64,000 nt of DNA, from NCBI RefSeq assembly GCF_026966905.1, contig NZ_JAPUBN010000011.1, positions 372,001 through 436,000 of the forward strand, given 5' to 3'. The notes under the pieces were generated by a model. That model was given only the letters and a program-made list of their open reading frames with translations. It made no database searches and was not told the origin of the DNA. The stretch comes from Marinomonas phaeophyticola (GTDB taxonomy: Bacteria; Pseudomonadota; Gammaproteobacteria; Pseudomonadales; Marinomonadaceae). Made by a program: the position numbers and the translations under genes. Of the stretch, positions 20,342-27,790 are shown piece by piece. Numbering within the stretch: the first letter of the stretch is position 1; each line of letters begins with the position of its first letter.

Positions 20342-20370
20342 ATCATACCTGTATTTTGCGGTGCTTTCAA
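20342..20370 (-). promoter_or_regulatory. Sigma-70 promoter for rpsU-yqeY-dnaG-rpoD
   Basis: Read on the minus strand: TTGAAA (plus-strand 20365-20370), exactly 17 bases, then TATGAT (20342-20347). The match and spacing are near consensus, about 58 bases before the rpsU ATG. Confidence 0.8.
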
Positions 20371-20673
20371 AAAATAAGAGCACTCTGTGATCAAAGCGAT
20401 CTTTTACTCTTAATATGTAGACTCAATTACAGAAAAAAGCGTAAGAGAGTTTAGTGTCATGTCTATCTATAGAGTCGTCCGAATCCGTTTCGGAACAAAA
20501 GAAAAATCACCTGCCTTTTAATTCATAATTTTAAACGTGCGATATTATAGAGTTCTACGGGACTGAAGTCCATTAAAAAATGAAAACACTTACTATAAGT
20601 TAGAGGTAAGGCGCTTATTTAAGCGATTTTTCGTATACAATGTGATTAACGTTTTCCTGAGAGATAGAAATAC
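20371..20673. other. Divergent region between rpsU and tsaD promoters
   Basis: About 300 AT-rich bases. Apart from the partial TGTGATCA repeat near 20386, I see no gene, RNA or convincing terminator. A tsaD promoter must lie here; GATATTAT near 20541 is a possible -10 without a clear -35. Confidence 0.4.
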
Positions 20674-21707
20674 ATGATAGTGCTAGGTTTAGAAACCTCT
20701 TGTGATGAAACTGGTATCGCGATTTACGATACGAATAAAGGTCTGTTAGCTCATAAAATTTACTCTCAAATTGAAAAGCATGCAGAATATGGTGGTGTTG
20801 TTCCGGAATTAGCTTCACGGGATCACATTAGAAAAACCTTGCCTTTGATTGATGAAGTGCTGGTCGCCGCAGGTATATCAAAAAAAGACTTACAAGGCAT
20901 TGCCTATACTAGTGGCCCAGGATTAGCCGGTGCCTTAATGGCCGGTGCGACTATTGGCCGTTCTTTGGCTTATGCGTTGGATATACCTGCGTTAGGCGTA
21001 CATCATATGGAAGGCCATTTATTGGCTCCTATGCTAGAAGAGCGACAACCGAAAATGCCTTTTATCGCCTTATTGGTATCGGGGGGCACACCCAGTTGGT
21101 GCGAGTGGATGGCATTGGTCAATATCGCTTATTAGGTCAATCCTTAGACGATGCGGCCGGTGAAGCGTTTGATAAAGCCGCGAAAATGATTGGTTTGCCT
21201 TATCCTGGTGGTCCTTATATTGCGGCCTTGGCAAAATCAGGGCGATCGGATTCTGGTTTGAAATTTCCTAGACCAATGACTGATAGGCCCGGCTTAGACT
21301 TTAGTTTCAGTGGTTTAAAAACCGCTTTTCTCACGGCGGTTCATGCTGCACTCGATAAGGGGGGCTGCGATGAGCCGTTTAAAGCGGATGCGGCACTTGC
21401 TTTTGAGCAAGCAGTAGTTGATACCTTGGTGATTAAATGTCGTCGTGCGTTAGAGCAAGAATCTCTGTCACAGTTGGTTATTGCGGGAGGGGTCAGTGCA
21501 AATGTACGTTTACGAACTCAGCTGGAGTCTCAGTTAGCAAAAATGAAATCCAGCGTGTTTTATGCCAGAGCGGAGTTCTGTACCGATAACGGCGCAATGA
21601 TTGCCTATGCCGGAGCCCAAAGGTTGCTTGCAGGACAATCGTCCCCGCTTAATTTGACGATTCGTGCTCGTTGGCCTTTAGCCGATTTACCACCAATAAA
21701 GGAATAA
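20674..21707 (+). CDS. tsaD: tRNA N6-threonylcarbamoyltransferase TsaD, reading frame interrupted by a one-base shift
   Basis: Transfers threonylcarbamoyl to A37 of ANN-reading tRNAs, together with TsaB and TsaE. The first frame (20674-21135) holds LETSCDETG and the metal-binding HHMEGH. The second frame, entered near 21087, holds [24 protein letters not shown] and the final [10 protein letters not shown]. The break is in a six-G run at 21081-21086. One more G restores the universal SGGHTQLV motif and a 344-aa protein. As the gene is normally essential, an undercalled homopolymer is the likeliest cause; -1 slippage on G_GGG_GGC would give the same protein. Confidence 0.93.
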
Positions 21708-21709
21708 CT

Positions 21710-22063
21710 ATGAAAGACATTGTGTTTATTGAAGGGCTAAAAACTGAAGCCGTCATTGGTGTTTATGATTGGGAAAAAGCAATACAACAAACCTTGGTTT
21801 TTGACTTAGAAATGCAACATGATAATCGTCTGCCTGCGGCGACAGATGACTTGAGCAAAACCTTGGATTATGAAGCTATTTCCAATTTTATTACTGATTT
21901 TTGTTCAACCAACGTATTTGAGCTAATAGAGACCTTAGCTGAAAAGCTCTGTGCCGAATTAATAGAAACCTTTTCGATTCATTCGATTACCATGACGTTG
22001 AGAAAGCCGGGTGCTGTGCCTACAGCCAATGCCGTAGGTGTTAAGATCCACCGTCAGAAATAG
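21710..22063 (+). CDS. folB: Dihydroneopterin aldolase
   Basis: Converts 7,8-dihydroneopterin to 6-hydroxymethyl-dihydropterin and glycolaldehyde in folate synthesis. The protein is 117 aa and starts MKDIVFIEGLKTEAVIGVYDWE, a textbook FolB start with the catalytic Glu in the IGVYDWE motif. The conserved LDYEAIS and TLAEKLC segments are present. The ATG at 21710, two bases past the tsaD stop, is chosen over the upstream in-frame ATG inside tsaD because AAAGGA precedes it at the right distance. Confidence 0.94.
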   Translation: MKDIVFIEGLKTEAVIGVYDWEKAIQQTLVFDLEMQHDNRLPAATDDLSKTLDYEAISNFITDFCSTNVFELIETLAEKLCAELIETFSIHSITMTLRKPGAVPTANAVGVKIHRQK

Positions 22064-22068
22064 CAATA

Positions 22069-22110
22069 ACGAATCCACTCAGAGCGTTATTTTTGAATGA
22101 GTGGATTCGT
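22069..22110. terminator. 12-bp inverted repeat between convergent folB and cca
   Basis: ACGAATCCACTC (22069-22080) and GAGTGGATTCGT (22099-22110) are perfect complements with an 18-base loop. The right arm codes for the last residues of cca. No clean T-run follows on either strand, so its role as a bidirectional terminator is inferred from position. Confidence 0.5.
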
Positions 22111-23178
22111 CTGATCTAGTAAACTATTCTGTCTTGCTTCCTTCATGGCTTTACCGAGTTCTACTCCTGAAAAACCTTGCTTAATTAACTGCCCACTGCT
22201 AACCAAGGCGGCTTGTTCTCTTAGTTGCTGCCAATGTTTACAATCGGTTGCGGTAATGCTTGAAAGGACTTCGACCAGCCGCTGGTAAGGCTGAGGTCGC
22301 TTTATCGCGCTAACAAGCGTCAACCAGTTTTCCCACTCGATGGCGGTTAGGGGTAACTTATAGCTATGATTAAACTCACTGACTAGGGTGGCTAGATGGG
22401 TGAATTGATTCGGTACTTTTGCTCTTTTCTGCATCAACTTAAGTGGTTCTGGCATGGATGCAGAGCATAAATACGCCCATTTTTGAGGCGCTGTCGCTTG
22501 CTTAAAATGGGACCACTTACTGGTATCAACAGGCCAACTAAGCTCAGGAAATAACGCTTCTAAGGCTCCGCATTCTTGAAGCGCATTAAAAAAGTATTCT
22601 GGATGTTGGCTTTGCAGTGATTTTTCTAACTCTTTCCAAATACGTTCAGGAGATAGGGTGAGTAATTCCCCAGACTCACTGATTTTACGCATTAGGTGTA
22701 GGGTTTCAGGAGCTATGGTGAAACCAAACTGGGCGAAGCGAGCGGCAAACCGGGCAACACGTAATACTCTTAAAGGGTCTTCAATAAAGGCATTGGAAAC
22801 ATGACGAAAAACCTTATTTTCTATATCTTGTTGGCCATGGTATGGGTCATGAATTGTGCCTGACTCATCTTTAGCAATGGCGTTTATCGTTAAATCTCGC
22901 CTCAGTAGGTCTTCTTCTAAAGTGATGTCTGCGGAAAAATCACAAATAAATCCTGTGTATCCTTGTCCTTGTTTTTTTTCAGTTCGAGCTAGGGCGTACT
23001 CTTCCTTTGTTTTTGGATGCAGAAAAACAGGGAATTGCTTACCTACTTGAGTGTAGCCTTGGGATAATAAGTCGTCTGGAGTGGCGCCCGTAACTAACCA
23101 ATCTCTATCGATGACATCCAGCCCGAGTAATTCATCACGGACGGCCCCTCCAACTAAATATACACTATGCTTAGACAT
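22087..23178 (-). CDS. cca: CCA-adding enzyme (tRNA nucleotidyltransferase)
   Basis: Adds or repairs the 3' CCA of tRNAs without a template. The protein is 363 aa and has the class II nucleotidyltransferase head ([13 protein letters not shown], with the DRDWLV acidic pair), the [15 protein letters not shown] motif and [15 protein letters not shown]. The C-terminal HD phosphohydrolase domain of the 412-aa E. coli enzyme is missing, as in shorter gammaproteobacterial forms. It is the last gene of the minus-strand series from lptD onward. Confidence 0.93.
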   Translation of the reverse strand: MSKHSVYLVGGAVRDELLGLDVIDRDWLVTGATPDDLLSQGYTQVGKQFPVFLHPKTKEEYALARTEKKQGQGYTGFICDFSADITLEEDLLRRDLTINAIAKDESGTIHDPYHGQQDIENKVFRHVSNAFIEDPLRVLRVARFAARFAQFGFTIAPETLHLMRKISESGELLTLSPERIWKELEKSLQSQHPEYFFNALQECGALEALFPELSWPVDTSKWSHFKQATAPQKWAYLCSASMPEPLKLMQKRAKVPNQFTHLATLVSEFNHSYKLPLTAIEWENWLTLVSAIKRPQPYQRLVEVLSSITATDCKHWQQLREQAALVSSGQLIKQGFSGVELGKAMKEARQNSLLDQTNPLIQK

Positions 23179-23195
23179 TCAATGTTCTTAATAAA

Positions 23196-23513
23196 TTAGT
23201 CTTGTGAGCACTGATCAGGAAAGACAGCACTCCATTGGCTAAAGCCACCATTAAGTGAGTAGACCTCATTAAAGCCTTGGTCAGCTAAAAAAGCGGCGGC
23301 GTTTTTACTGCTATTGCCGTGATAGCAACAAACAATCAGAGGCAAGGATTTATCGGCTTGAGCGATGTAATCACTAATATTGTCATTGTTCAAATTAAAG
23401 GCATTCGTCATATGCCCTGATTGAAAGCTGGCTGTATCTCGAATATCAACAATGAGAGCGTTGTTTTCGATAAGAGGGAGAGCGTCGTTAATATCGATGC
23501 ACTTATAAGTCAT
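23196..23513 (-). CDS. glpE: Thiosulfate sulfurtransferase GlpE-like (rhodanese)
   Basis: Single rhodanese domain of 105 aa. The active-site loop is CCYHGNSS, with Cys as persulfide carrier, matching GlpE. DIRDTASFQSGHM is the usual N-terminal rhodanese motif. The start MTYKCIDIN at 23513 gives the family length and overlaps the end of apaH by 11 bases, which suggests coupled translation; a longer start would reach much further into apaH. Confidence 0.88.
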   Translation of the reverse strand: MTYKCIDINDALPLIENNALIVDIRDTASFQSGHMTNAFNLNNDNISDYIAQADKSLPLIVCCYHGNSSKNAAAFLADQGFNEVYSLNGGFSQWSAVFPDQCSQD

Positions 23514-24339
23514 TATTACTGGGTCCTTTAATTGAACATGGTGTGCTAAATAATTGCCAATCATCAAGGCGAATGGCGGTTAAGCTTCCGCCCCAAACGC
23601 AGCCTGTATCTAAAGCATGTATATTGGGGTAGTGTACTTTTCCTTCAAGTGCTGCCCAGTGACCAAAAATGATATGGGTGCCATCTGGAGTTTTTGAAGG
23701 ATAAGTAAACCAAGGCGCATAGTTTTTCTGTGCGGTGGCTGGTCCCTCTTTTGATTTCAAGTCGAGCTTGCCTTTGTCTGTGCAAAAACGCATGCGAGTG
23801 AGATAATTTACAATGGCTCTAAGGCGTGTCATACCAGTTAAGGACTCGTCCCATTTCTCCGGTTTATTACCATACATAATGGCAAAGAAATCATCGGCTT
23901 GATCACTCTGAAGAACCGTTTCAACTTCTCTAGAGTATCTTAACGCGTCTTCAATTGACCAGCAGGGAGGAATACCAGCATGAGTCATCACCGCATTAAA
24001 GTTGTTATCGAAATGGCATAAAGGTTGGGCTTGCAGCCAATCTAATAGCTGGTCTCTGTCTGGGGCGGCCAAAATTTCTTTTAAGGTGTCACTGCGTTTG
24101 AGACGGCCAAAGCCACGAGCAAGAGCTAAAAGGTGCAAGTCATGATTGCCTAATACGACTTTGGCATTATCGCCCAAGCCATGAATAAAGCGTAATGTGG
24201 CTAATGATTCAGGACCTCGATTAATTAAGTCACCTGCAAACCATAAGGTGTCCTGCTCGGGTTGGAACTCAATCGTCTCTAAAAGAGTGAGCAAAGGCGT
24301 TAAACACCCCTGTAAATCGCCAATTGCATAGGTTGCCAT
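23503..24339 (-). CDS. apaH: Bis(5'-nucleosyl)-tetraphosphatase (symmetrical) ApaH
   Basis: Hydrolyses Ap4A to two ADP, and in E. coli also removes Np4 caps from RNA. The protein is 278 aa and a calcineurin-like phosphoesterase. The metal-binding motifs GDLQGC, GDLINRGP and GNHDLH are intact, and a FGHWAALEG motif follows near the C-terminus. It lies 9 bases after apaG in the conserved pdxA-rsmA-apaG-apaH order. Confidence 0.96.
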   Translation of the reverse strand: MATYAIGDLQGCLTPLLTLLETIEFQPEQDTLWFAGDLINRGPESLATLRFIHGLGDNAKVVLGNHDLHLLALARGFGRLKRSDTLKEILAAPDRDQLLDWLQAQPLCHFDNNFNAVMTHAGIPPCWSIEDALRYSREVETVLQSDQADDFFAIMYGNKPEKWDESLTGMTRLRAIVNYLTRMRFCTDKGKLDLKSKEGPATAQKNYAPWFTYPSKTPDGTHIIFGHWAALEGKVHYPNIHALDTGCVWGGSLTAIRLDDWQLFSTPCSIKGPSNNDL

Positions 24340-24348
24340 AAATGCCTC

Positions 24349-24720
24349 TTAATGTACTTGGTTTGGAACCGCGAGAGCAAATGGCTGAATGTCGGCGATA
24401 AACTCGGCACCGTCTTCAGATATCATTTGATAACTACCTTGCATGGTACCAACCATAGTATTCAAAATAGCACCACTACTGTATTGGAAACTCTCACCCG
24501 GTTGTAGCCAGGGGGTTTTACCAATCACACCGGGGCCTTTCACCTCTTGAACTTTCTCATTACCATCGGTAATTATCCAGTGTCTAGATAATAGCTGGGC
24601 GGCGTGTTCACCTTCATTTTTAATGGTAACGTGGTAAGAAAAGACAAAACGTAAGTCTTCAGGTAAGGATTGTTCCGCTAGATAATGACTGATGACATCG
24701 ACAGTAACCTTGTTAATCAT
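24349..24720 (-). CDS. apaG: ApaG (Co2+/Mg2+ efflux-associated) protein
   Basis: 123-aa immunoglobulin-like beta-sandwich protein. The family hallmarks are present: FSYHVTIKNEG, QLLSRHWIITDGNEKVQEVKGPGVIGKTP and PGESFQYSSGA. The biochemical role is not settled; cobalt resistance and polyphosphate/nucleotide binding have been proposed. The first codons overlap the end of rsmA by 8 bases. Confidence 0.95.
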   Translation of the reverse strand: MINKVTVDVISHYLAEQSLPEDLRFVFSYHVTIKNEGEHAAQLLSRHWIITDGNEKVQEVKGPGVIGKTPWLQPGESFQYSSGAILNTMVGTMQGSYQMISEDGAEFIADIQPFALAVPNQVH

Positions 24721-25519
24721 TTGACTGGCCTTTCTTTTCTAGAAGATTGCTTATGCGGACATAATCACCGACATCAAGTCTTTCTGGTCTAAGGGTTGGG
24801 TCAATATTGAGGGTCTCAAAGTCGTGATCGTCTAACACGCCTTTAAAGTTATTGCGTAAGGTTTTACGCCGCTGCTGGAACCCCGTTCTTACCGTATTCT
24901 CAAGTAACTCTATGTTGTTGGCGACATGAGGTAATACTTTATGAGGTGTCATACGAACAATAGCAGAGTCCACTTTTGGTGGCGGGTCAAAAGATTCAGG
25001 GCCAACGATAAAGAGCGCTTCCACTTGACAGTAATACTGAGTCATCACACTTAACCGACCATAGAGGTTATCGCCTGGTCTAGCGGCTAAACGGTCAACC
25101 ACTTCCTTTTGCAGCATAAAATGCATGTCTTCGATTACTTGAGCTTGGCTAAGTAAATGAAAAATAAGAGGAGTAGAGATATTATAAGGAAGGTTGCCGA
25201 CGACTCGAATAGATCCGTTGGTGGCCAATGAAGAGAAATCAAACTTCATGGCATCGGCTTCATGTACTCTTAGGTCAGGAAAACGAAATAAATTTACTTT
25301 CAGAATAGGGATTAAGTCACGGTCTAATTCCACGACATCCATTTCTTTAGTAACACTGATGATGCCTTCCGTTAGGGCGCCTTTACCGGGGCCAATTTCG
25401 ACAAGTCTTTGACCTTCTTTAGGGGCGATACAGGCAACGATGCGACGGATAACGCCATAATCGTGTAGGAAGTTTTGTCCGAAACGTTTTCTTGCTTTAT
25501 GTGCTTGTGGCTTGCTCAT
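24713..25519 (-). CDS. rsmA: 16S rRNA dimethyladenosine transferase RsmA (KsgA)
   Basis: Dimethylates A1518 and A1519 near the 3' end of 16S rRNA, a checkpoint in 30S assembly. The protein is 268 aa. It shows KRFGQNFLHD at the N-terminus, the SAM motif EIGPGKGALTE, the catalytic NLPYNIS, and the C-terminal R-K-T-L-R-N-N segment. Its ATG directly abuts the pdxA stop (no base between), so translation is probably coupled. Confidence 0.97.
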   Translation of the reverse strand: MSKPQAHKARKRFGQNFLHDYGVIRRIVACIAPKEGQRLVEIGPGKGALTEGIISVTKEMDVVELDRDLIPILKVNLFRFPDLRVHEADAMKFDFSSLATNGSIRVVGNLPYNISTPLIFHLLSQAQVIEDMHFMLQKEVVDRLAARPGDNLYGRLSVMTQYYCQVEALFIVGPESFDPPPKVDSAIVRMTPHKVLPHVANNIELLENTVRTGFQQRRKTLRNNFKGVLDDHDFETLNIDPTLRPERLDVGDYVRISNLLEKKGQSND

Positions 25520-26515
25520 TTAGGAAACTTTTTTTGAGTTATTGGCCATATCAATGGCGTAATTAATAGCAACTTCTAGGCTGCCGTGATTTGCATTTCC
25601 GCTGCCAGCAAGGTCGAGTGCTGTTCCATGATCAACGGATGTTCTGATGATGGGTAAACCAAGAGTAATATTTACTGCATTACCGAACCCTTGGTATTTT
25701 AACACAGGTAGACCTTGGTCGTGATACATTGCTAAAACGCAATCACAATGGTTTAAGTATTTGGGCGTGAACAAGGTATCAGCGGGTAAAGGACCGATCA
25801 AATCCATACCTTCATTGCGTAATGCGTCTAATGTTGGCGTGATGATTTCTATCTCCTCCCGTCCTAAGTGGCCATCTTCACCGGCATGGGGGTTTAAACC
25901 GCAAACTAGAATTTTCGGGTTAGGAAGGGCGAATTTATTAATCAACTCTTGCTGTAATGCACGAATAACTTGAGTTAAGCCAGTTTTGGTGATGGCTTTG
26001 GCAACATCTTTTAACGGTAAGTGAGTGGTTGCTAACGCCACTCGCAATGAGGGAGTTGCAAGCATCATAACCACTTGCTCTGATTCGGTTAATTGCTGAA
26101 AGAACTCAGTATGACCACTAAAATGAACGCCTGTTTCACATAAAACACCCTTATGGACGGGCGGAGTGACTATGGCATCAAAAGTACCAGCTAAACATTT
26201 TGTTCCGGCAACCTGCAAGGTTTCTAATACATAAGGTGCATTAGCCACATCGAGTTTACCGGTAGTGACGGTATGCGCTAACCCGATAGGTTGGACATAA
26301 ATAGTGCCGCCGACATGTTTCGGTAAGGAGGCGATATTTTCAATAATGTGAATGTTAGCTTTAATGCCTAACTCTTCTGCTCTTGCTGCTAGCAAACTAG
26401 GATCCGCTAATACCACTAACCGACCCATAAAGGTTTTTTGTAAAGCACTGAGAATGATATCAGGGCCTATACCCGCCGGTTCACCAGAGGTAATAGCAAT
26501 AATAGGTAATGTCAT
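25520..26515 (-). CDS. pdxA: 4-hydroxythreonine-4-phosphate dehydrogenase PdxA
   Basis: NAD-dependent step of pyridoxal 5'-phosphate synthesis. The protein is 331 aa when started at MTLPIIAITSGEPAGIGPD (26515), the usual PdxA N-terminus. An in-frame ATG at 26599 would put the start inside surA. The metal-binding His residues in HTEFFQ and MYHDQGLPVLK and the C-terminal SVDHGTALDLAG are present. It starts 25 bases after surA. Confidence 0.96.
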   Translation of the reverse strand: MTLPIIAITSGEPAGIGPDIILSALQKTFMGRLVVLADPSLLAARAEELGIKANIHIIENIASLPKHVGGTIYVQPIGLAHTVTTGKLDVANAPYVLETLQVAGTKCLAGTFDAIVTPPVHKGVLCETGVHFSGHTEFFQQLTESEQVVMMLATPSLRVALATTHLPLKDVAKAITKTGLTQVIRALQQELINKFALPNPKILVCGLNPHAGEDGHLGREEIEIITPTLDALRNEGMDLIGPLPADTLFTPKYLNHCDCVLAMYHDQGLPVLKYQGFGNAVNITLGLPIIRTSVDHGTALDLAGSGNANHGSLEVAINYAIDMANNSKKVS

Positions 26516-26540
26516 TTTATGGGCCCTATAAAATGGTGTG

Positions 26541-27788
26541 TTATTTGATATCGATGAAGGCTTGAGTCTTGAGTTCATCAAGCCAATTACTAAGAACAAG
26601 ATCCTGCTTCTGGGCTATGAGTGCTTTTTCCGCATTGGCTCTTTTCACTTTATCACTGACGTCTGCGTTACGGCGGCCATCTACTTGTACTATGTGCCAA
26701 CCAAAATTACTACGAAAAGGACGGCTGTATTGACCAACGGGTGTTTCATTCATCGCGGCTTCAAATTGAGGGACCATAGTGCCTGGTGCAACCCAATCAA
26801 GGTCACCCCCTTTTAGTGCTGAACCTTCATCTTCGCTGTACTCTTTTGCTAAAGTAGCGAAATCTTCGTGTTTTTGTAGGCGTTTGTATAGGGTTACTGC
26901 AAACTCTTGTGCTTGACGGTCACTGCGAATGGCATTTGGTTTGATCAGTATGTGCCTGGCTTTAGTTTGTTTTTGTAATTCAACATCTGAAACACGTTTA
27001 TCCACTAACCATAAAAGATGGAATCCTGCGTTACTTTGAATAGGGCCGTAAAAAGGACCTTTACTTGAGCTCAGTTCTCTAACAAAAAGAGCGGGTAATT
27101 GGTTGATTGGGCGCCAGCCTAAATCACCACCTTGGACGGCGGCAGAACCATCCGATTGACTGATAGCAAGGCGAATAAAATCGTCTTCAGATTGGATGTC
27201 TGCTGCAATGGTTTCGATTTTTGCTTTCGCTTGGTTAACATCTTTTGAACGGACTAACAAATGTCGTAGACGTACCTCATCTTTTGATTGTGCAAGACTC
27301 TGAGAAGAGGTTAAAAAGTCTTCAATTTCTTGTTCAGTGATGGCGATACGTTCTCGAATGACTTGTCGTTTGACGTTGGTCATTAGAATTTCATTTTCAA
27401 TTTGTGTGCGATAGCGATTATATTCAATGCCTTGTTGGTTCAAAATGTTCTTAAATCCATTTATGTCTGTTCCTAGTTTTGTCGCTACACTCAGTATTGC
27501 GCGATCGACATCAGACGCGCTGACGCGAATGCCCGCTCGGTTGGCATAATTTGACTGAATATACTCATCAATCATAGAGGTTAAAATTTGTCGACGTATA
27601 TCGGCGCTGTAGATTCCGTTTGGTACTCGATCTCTAATAATACGAAAGCGAGTTTCAATATCGCTCTCTAAAATGGCGTCTGAATTCACAATAGCGGCAA
27701 TACCATCAATTTTCTCTGCCGCAGCGAAACTTGTTTGAAAAGGCGCTAAAAAAAGTAATGTGCCTAAAATTGGAAGTATTTTTTTCAT
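26541..27788 (-). CDS. surA: Periplasmic chaperone / peptidyl-prolyl isomerase SurA
   Basis: Escorts outer-membrane beta-barrel proteins, including LptD, through the periplasm. The protein is 415 aa with an N-terminal signal peptide (MKKILPILGTLLFLAPFQTSFAA). An N-terminal SurA domain comes next, then two parvulin PPIase domains (around residues 170-270 and 280-385, each with a GGDLxW segment). A C-terminal helix ends the protein. It starts two bases after the lptD stop. Confidence 0.95.
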   Translation of the reverse strand: MKKILPILGTLLFLAPFQTSFAAAEKIDGIAAIVNSDAILESDIETRFRIIRDRVPNGIYSADIRRQILTSMIDEYIQSNYANRAGIRVSASDVDRAILSVATKLGTDINGFKNILNQQGIEYNRYRTQIENEILMTNVKRQVIRERIAITEQEIEDFLTSSQSLAQSKDEVRLRHLLVRSKDVNQAKAKIETIAADIQSEDDFIRLAISQSDGSAAVQGGDLGWRPINQLPALFVRELSSSKGPFYGPIQSNAGFHLLWLVDKRVSDVELQKQTKARHILIKPNAIRSDRQAQEFAVTLYKRLQKHEDFATLAKEYSEDEGSALKGGDLDWVAPGTMVPQFEAAMNETPVGQYSRPFRSNFGWHIVQVDGRRNADVSDKVKRANAEKALIAQKQDLVLSNWLDELKTQAFIDIK

Positions 27789-27790
27789 GT

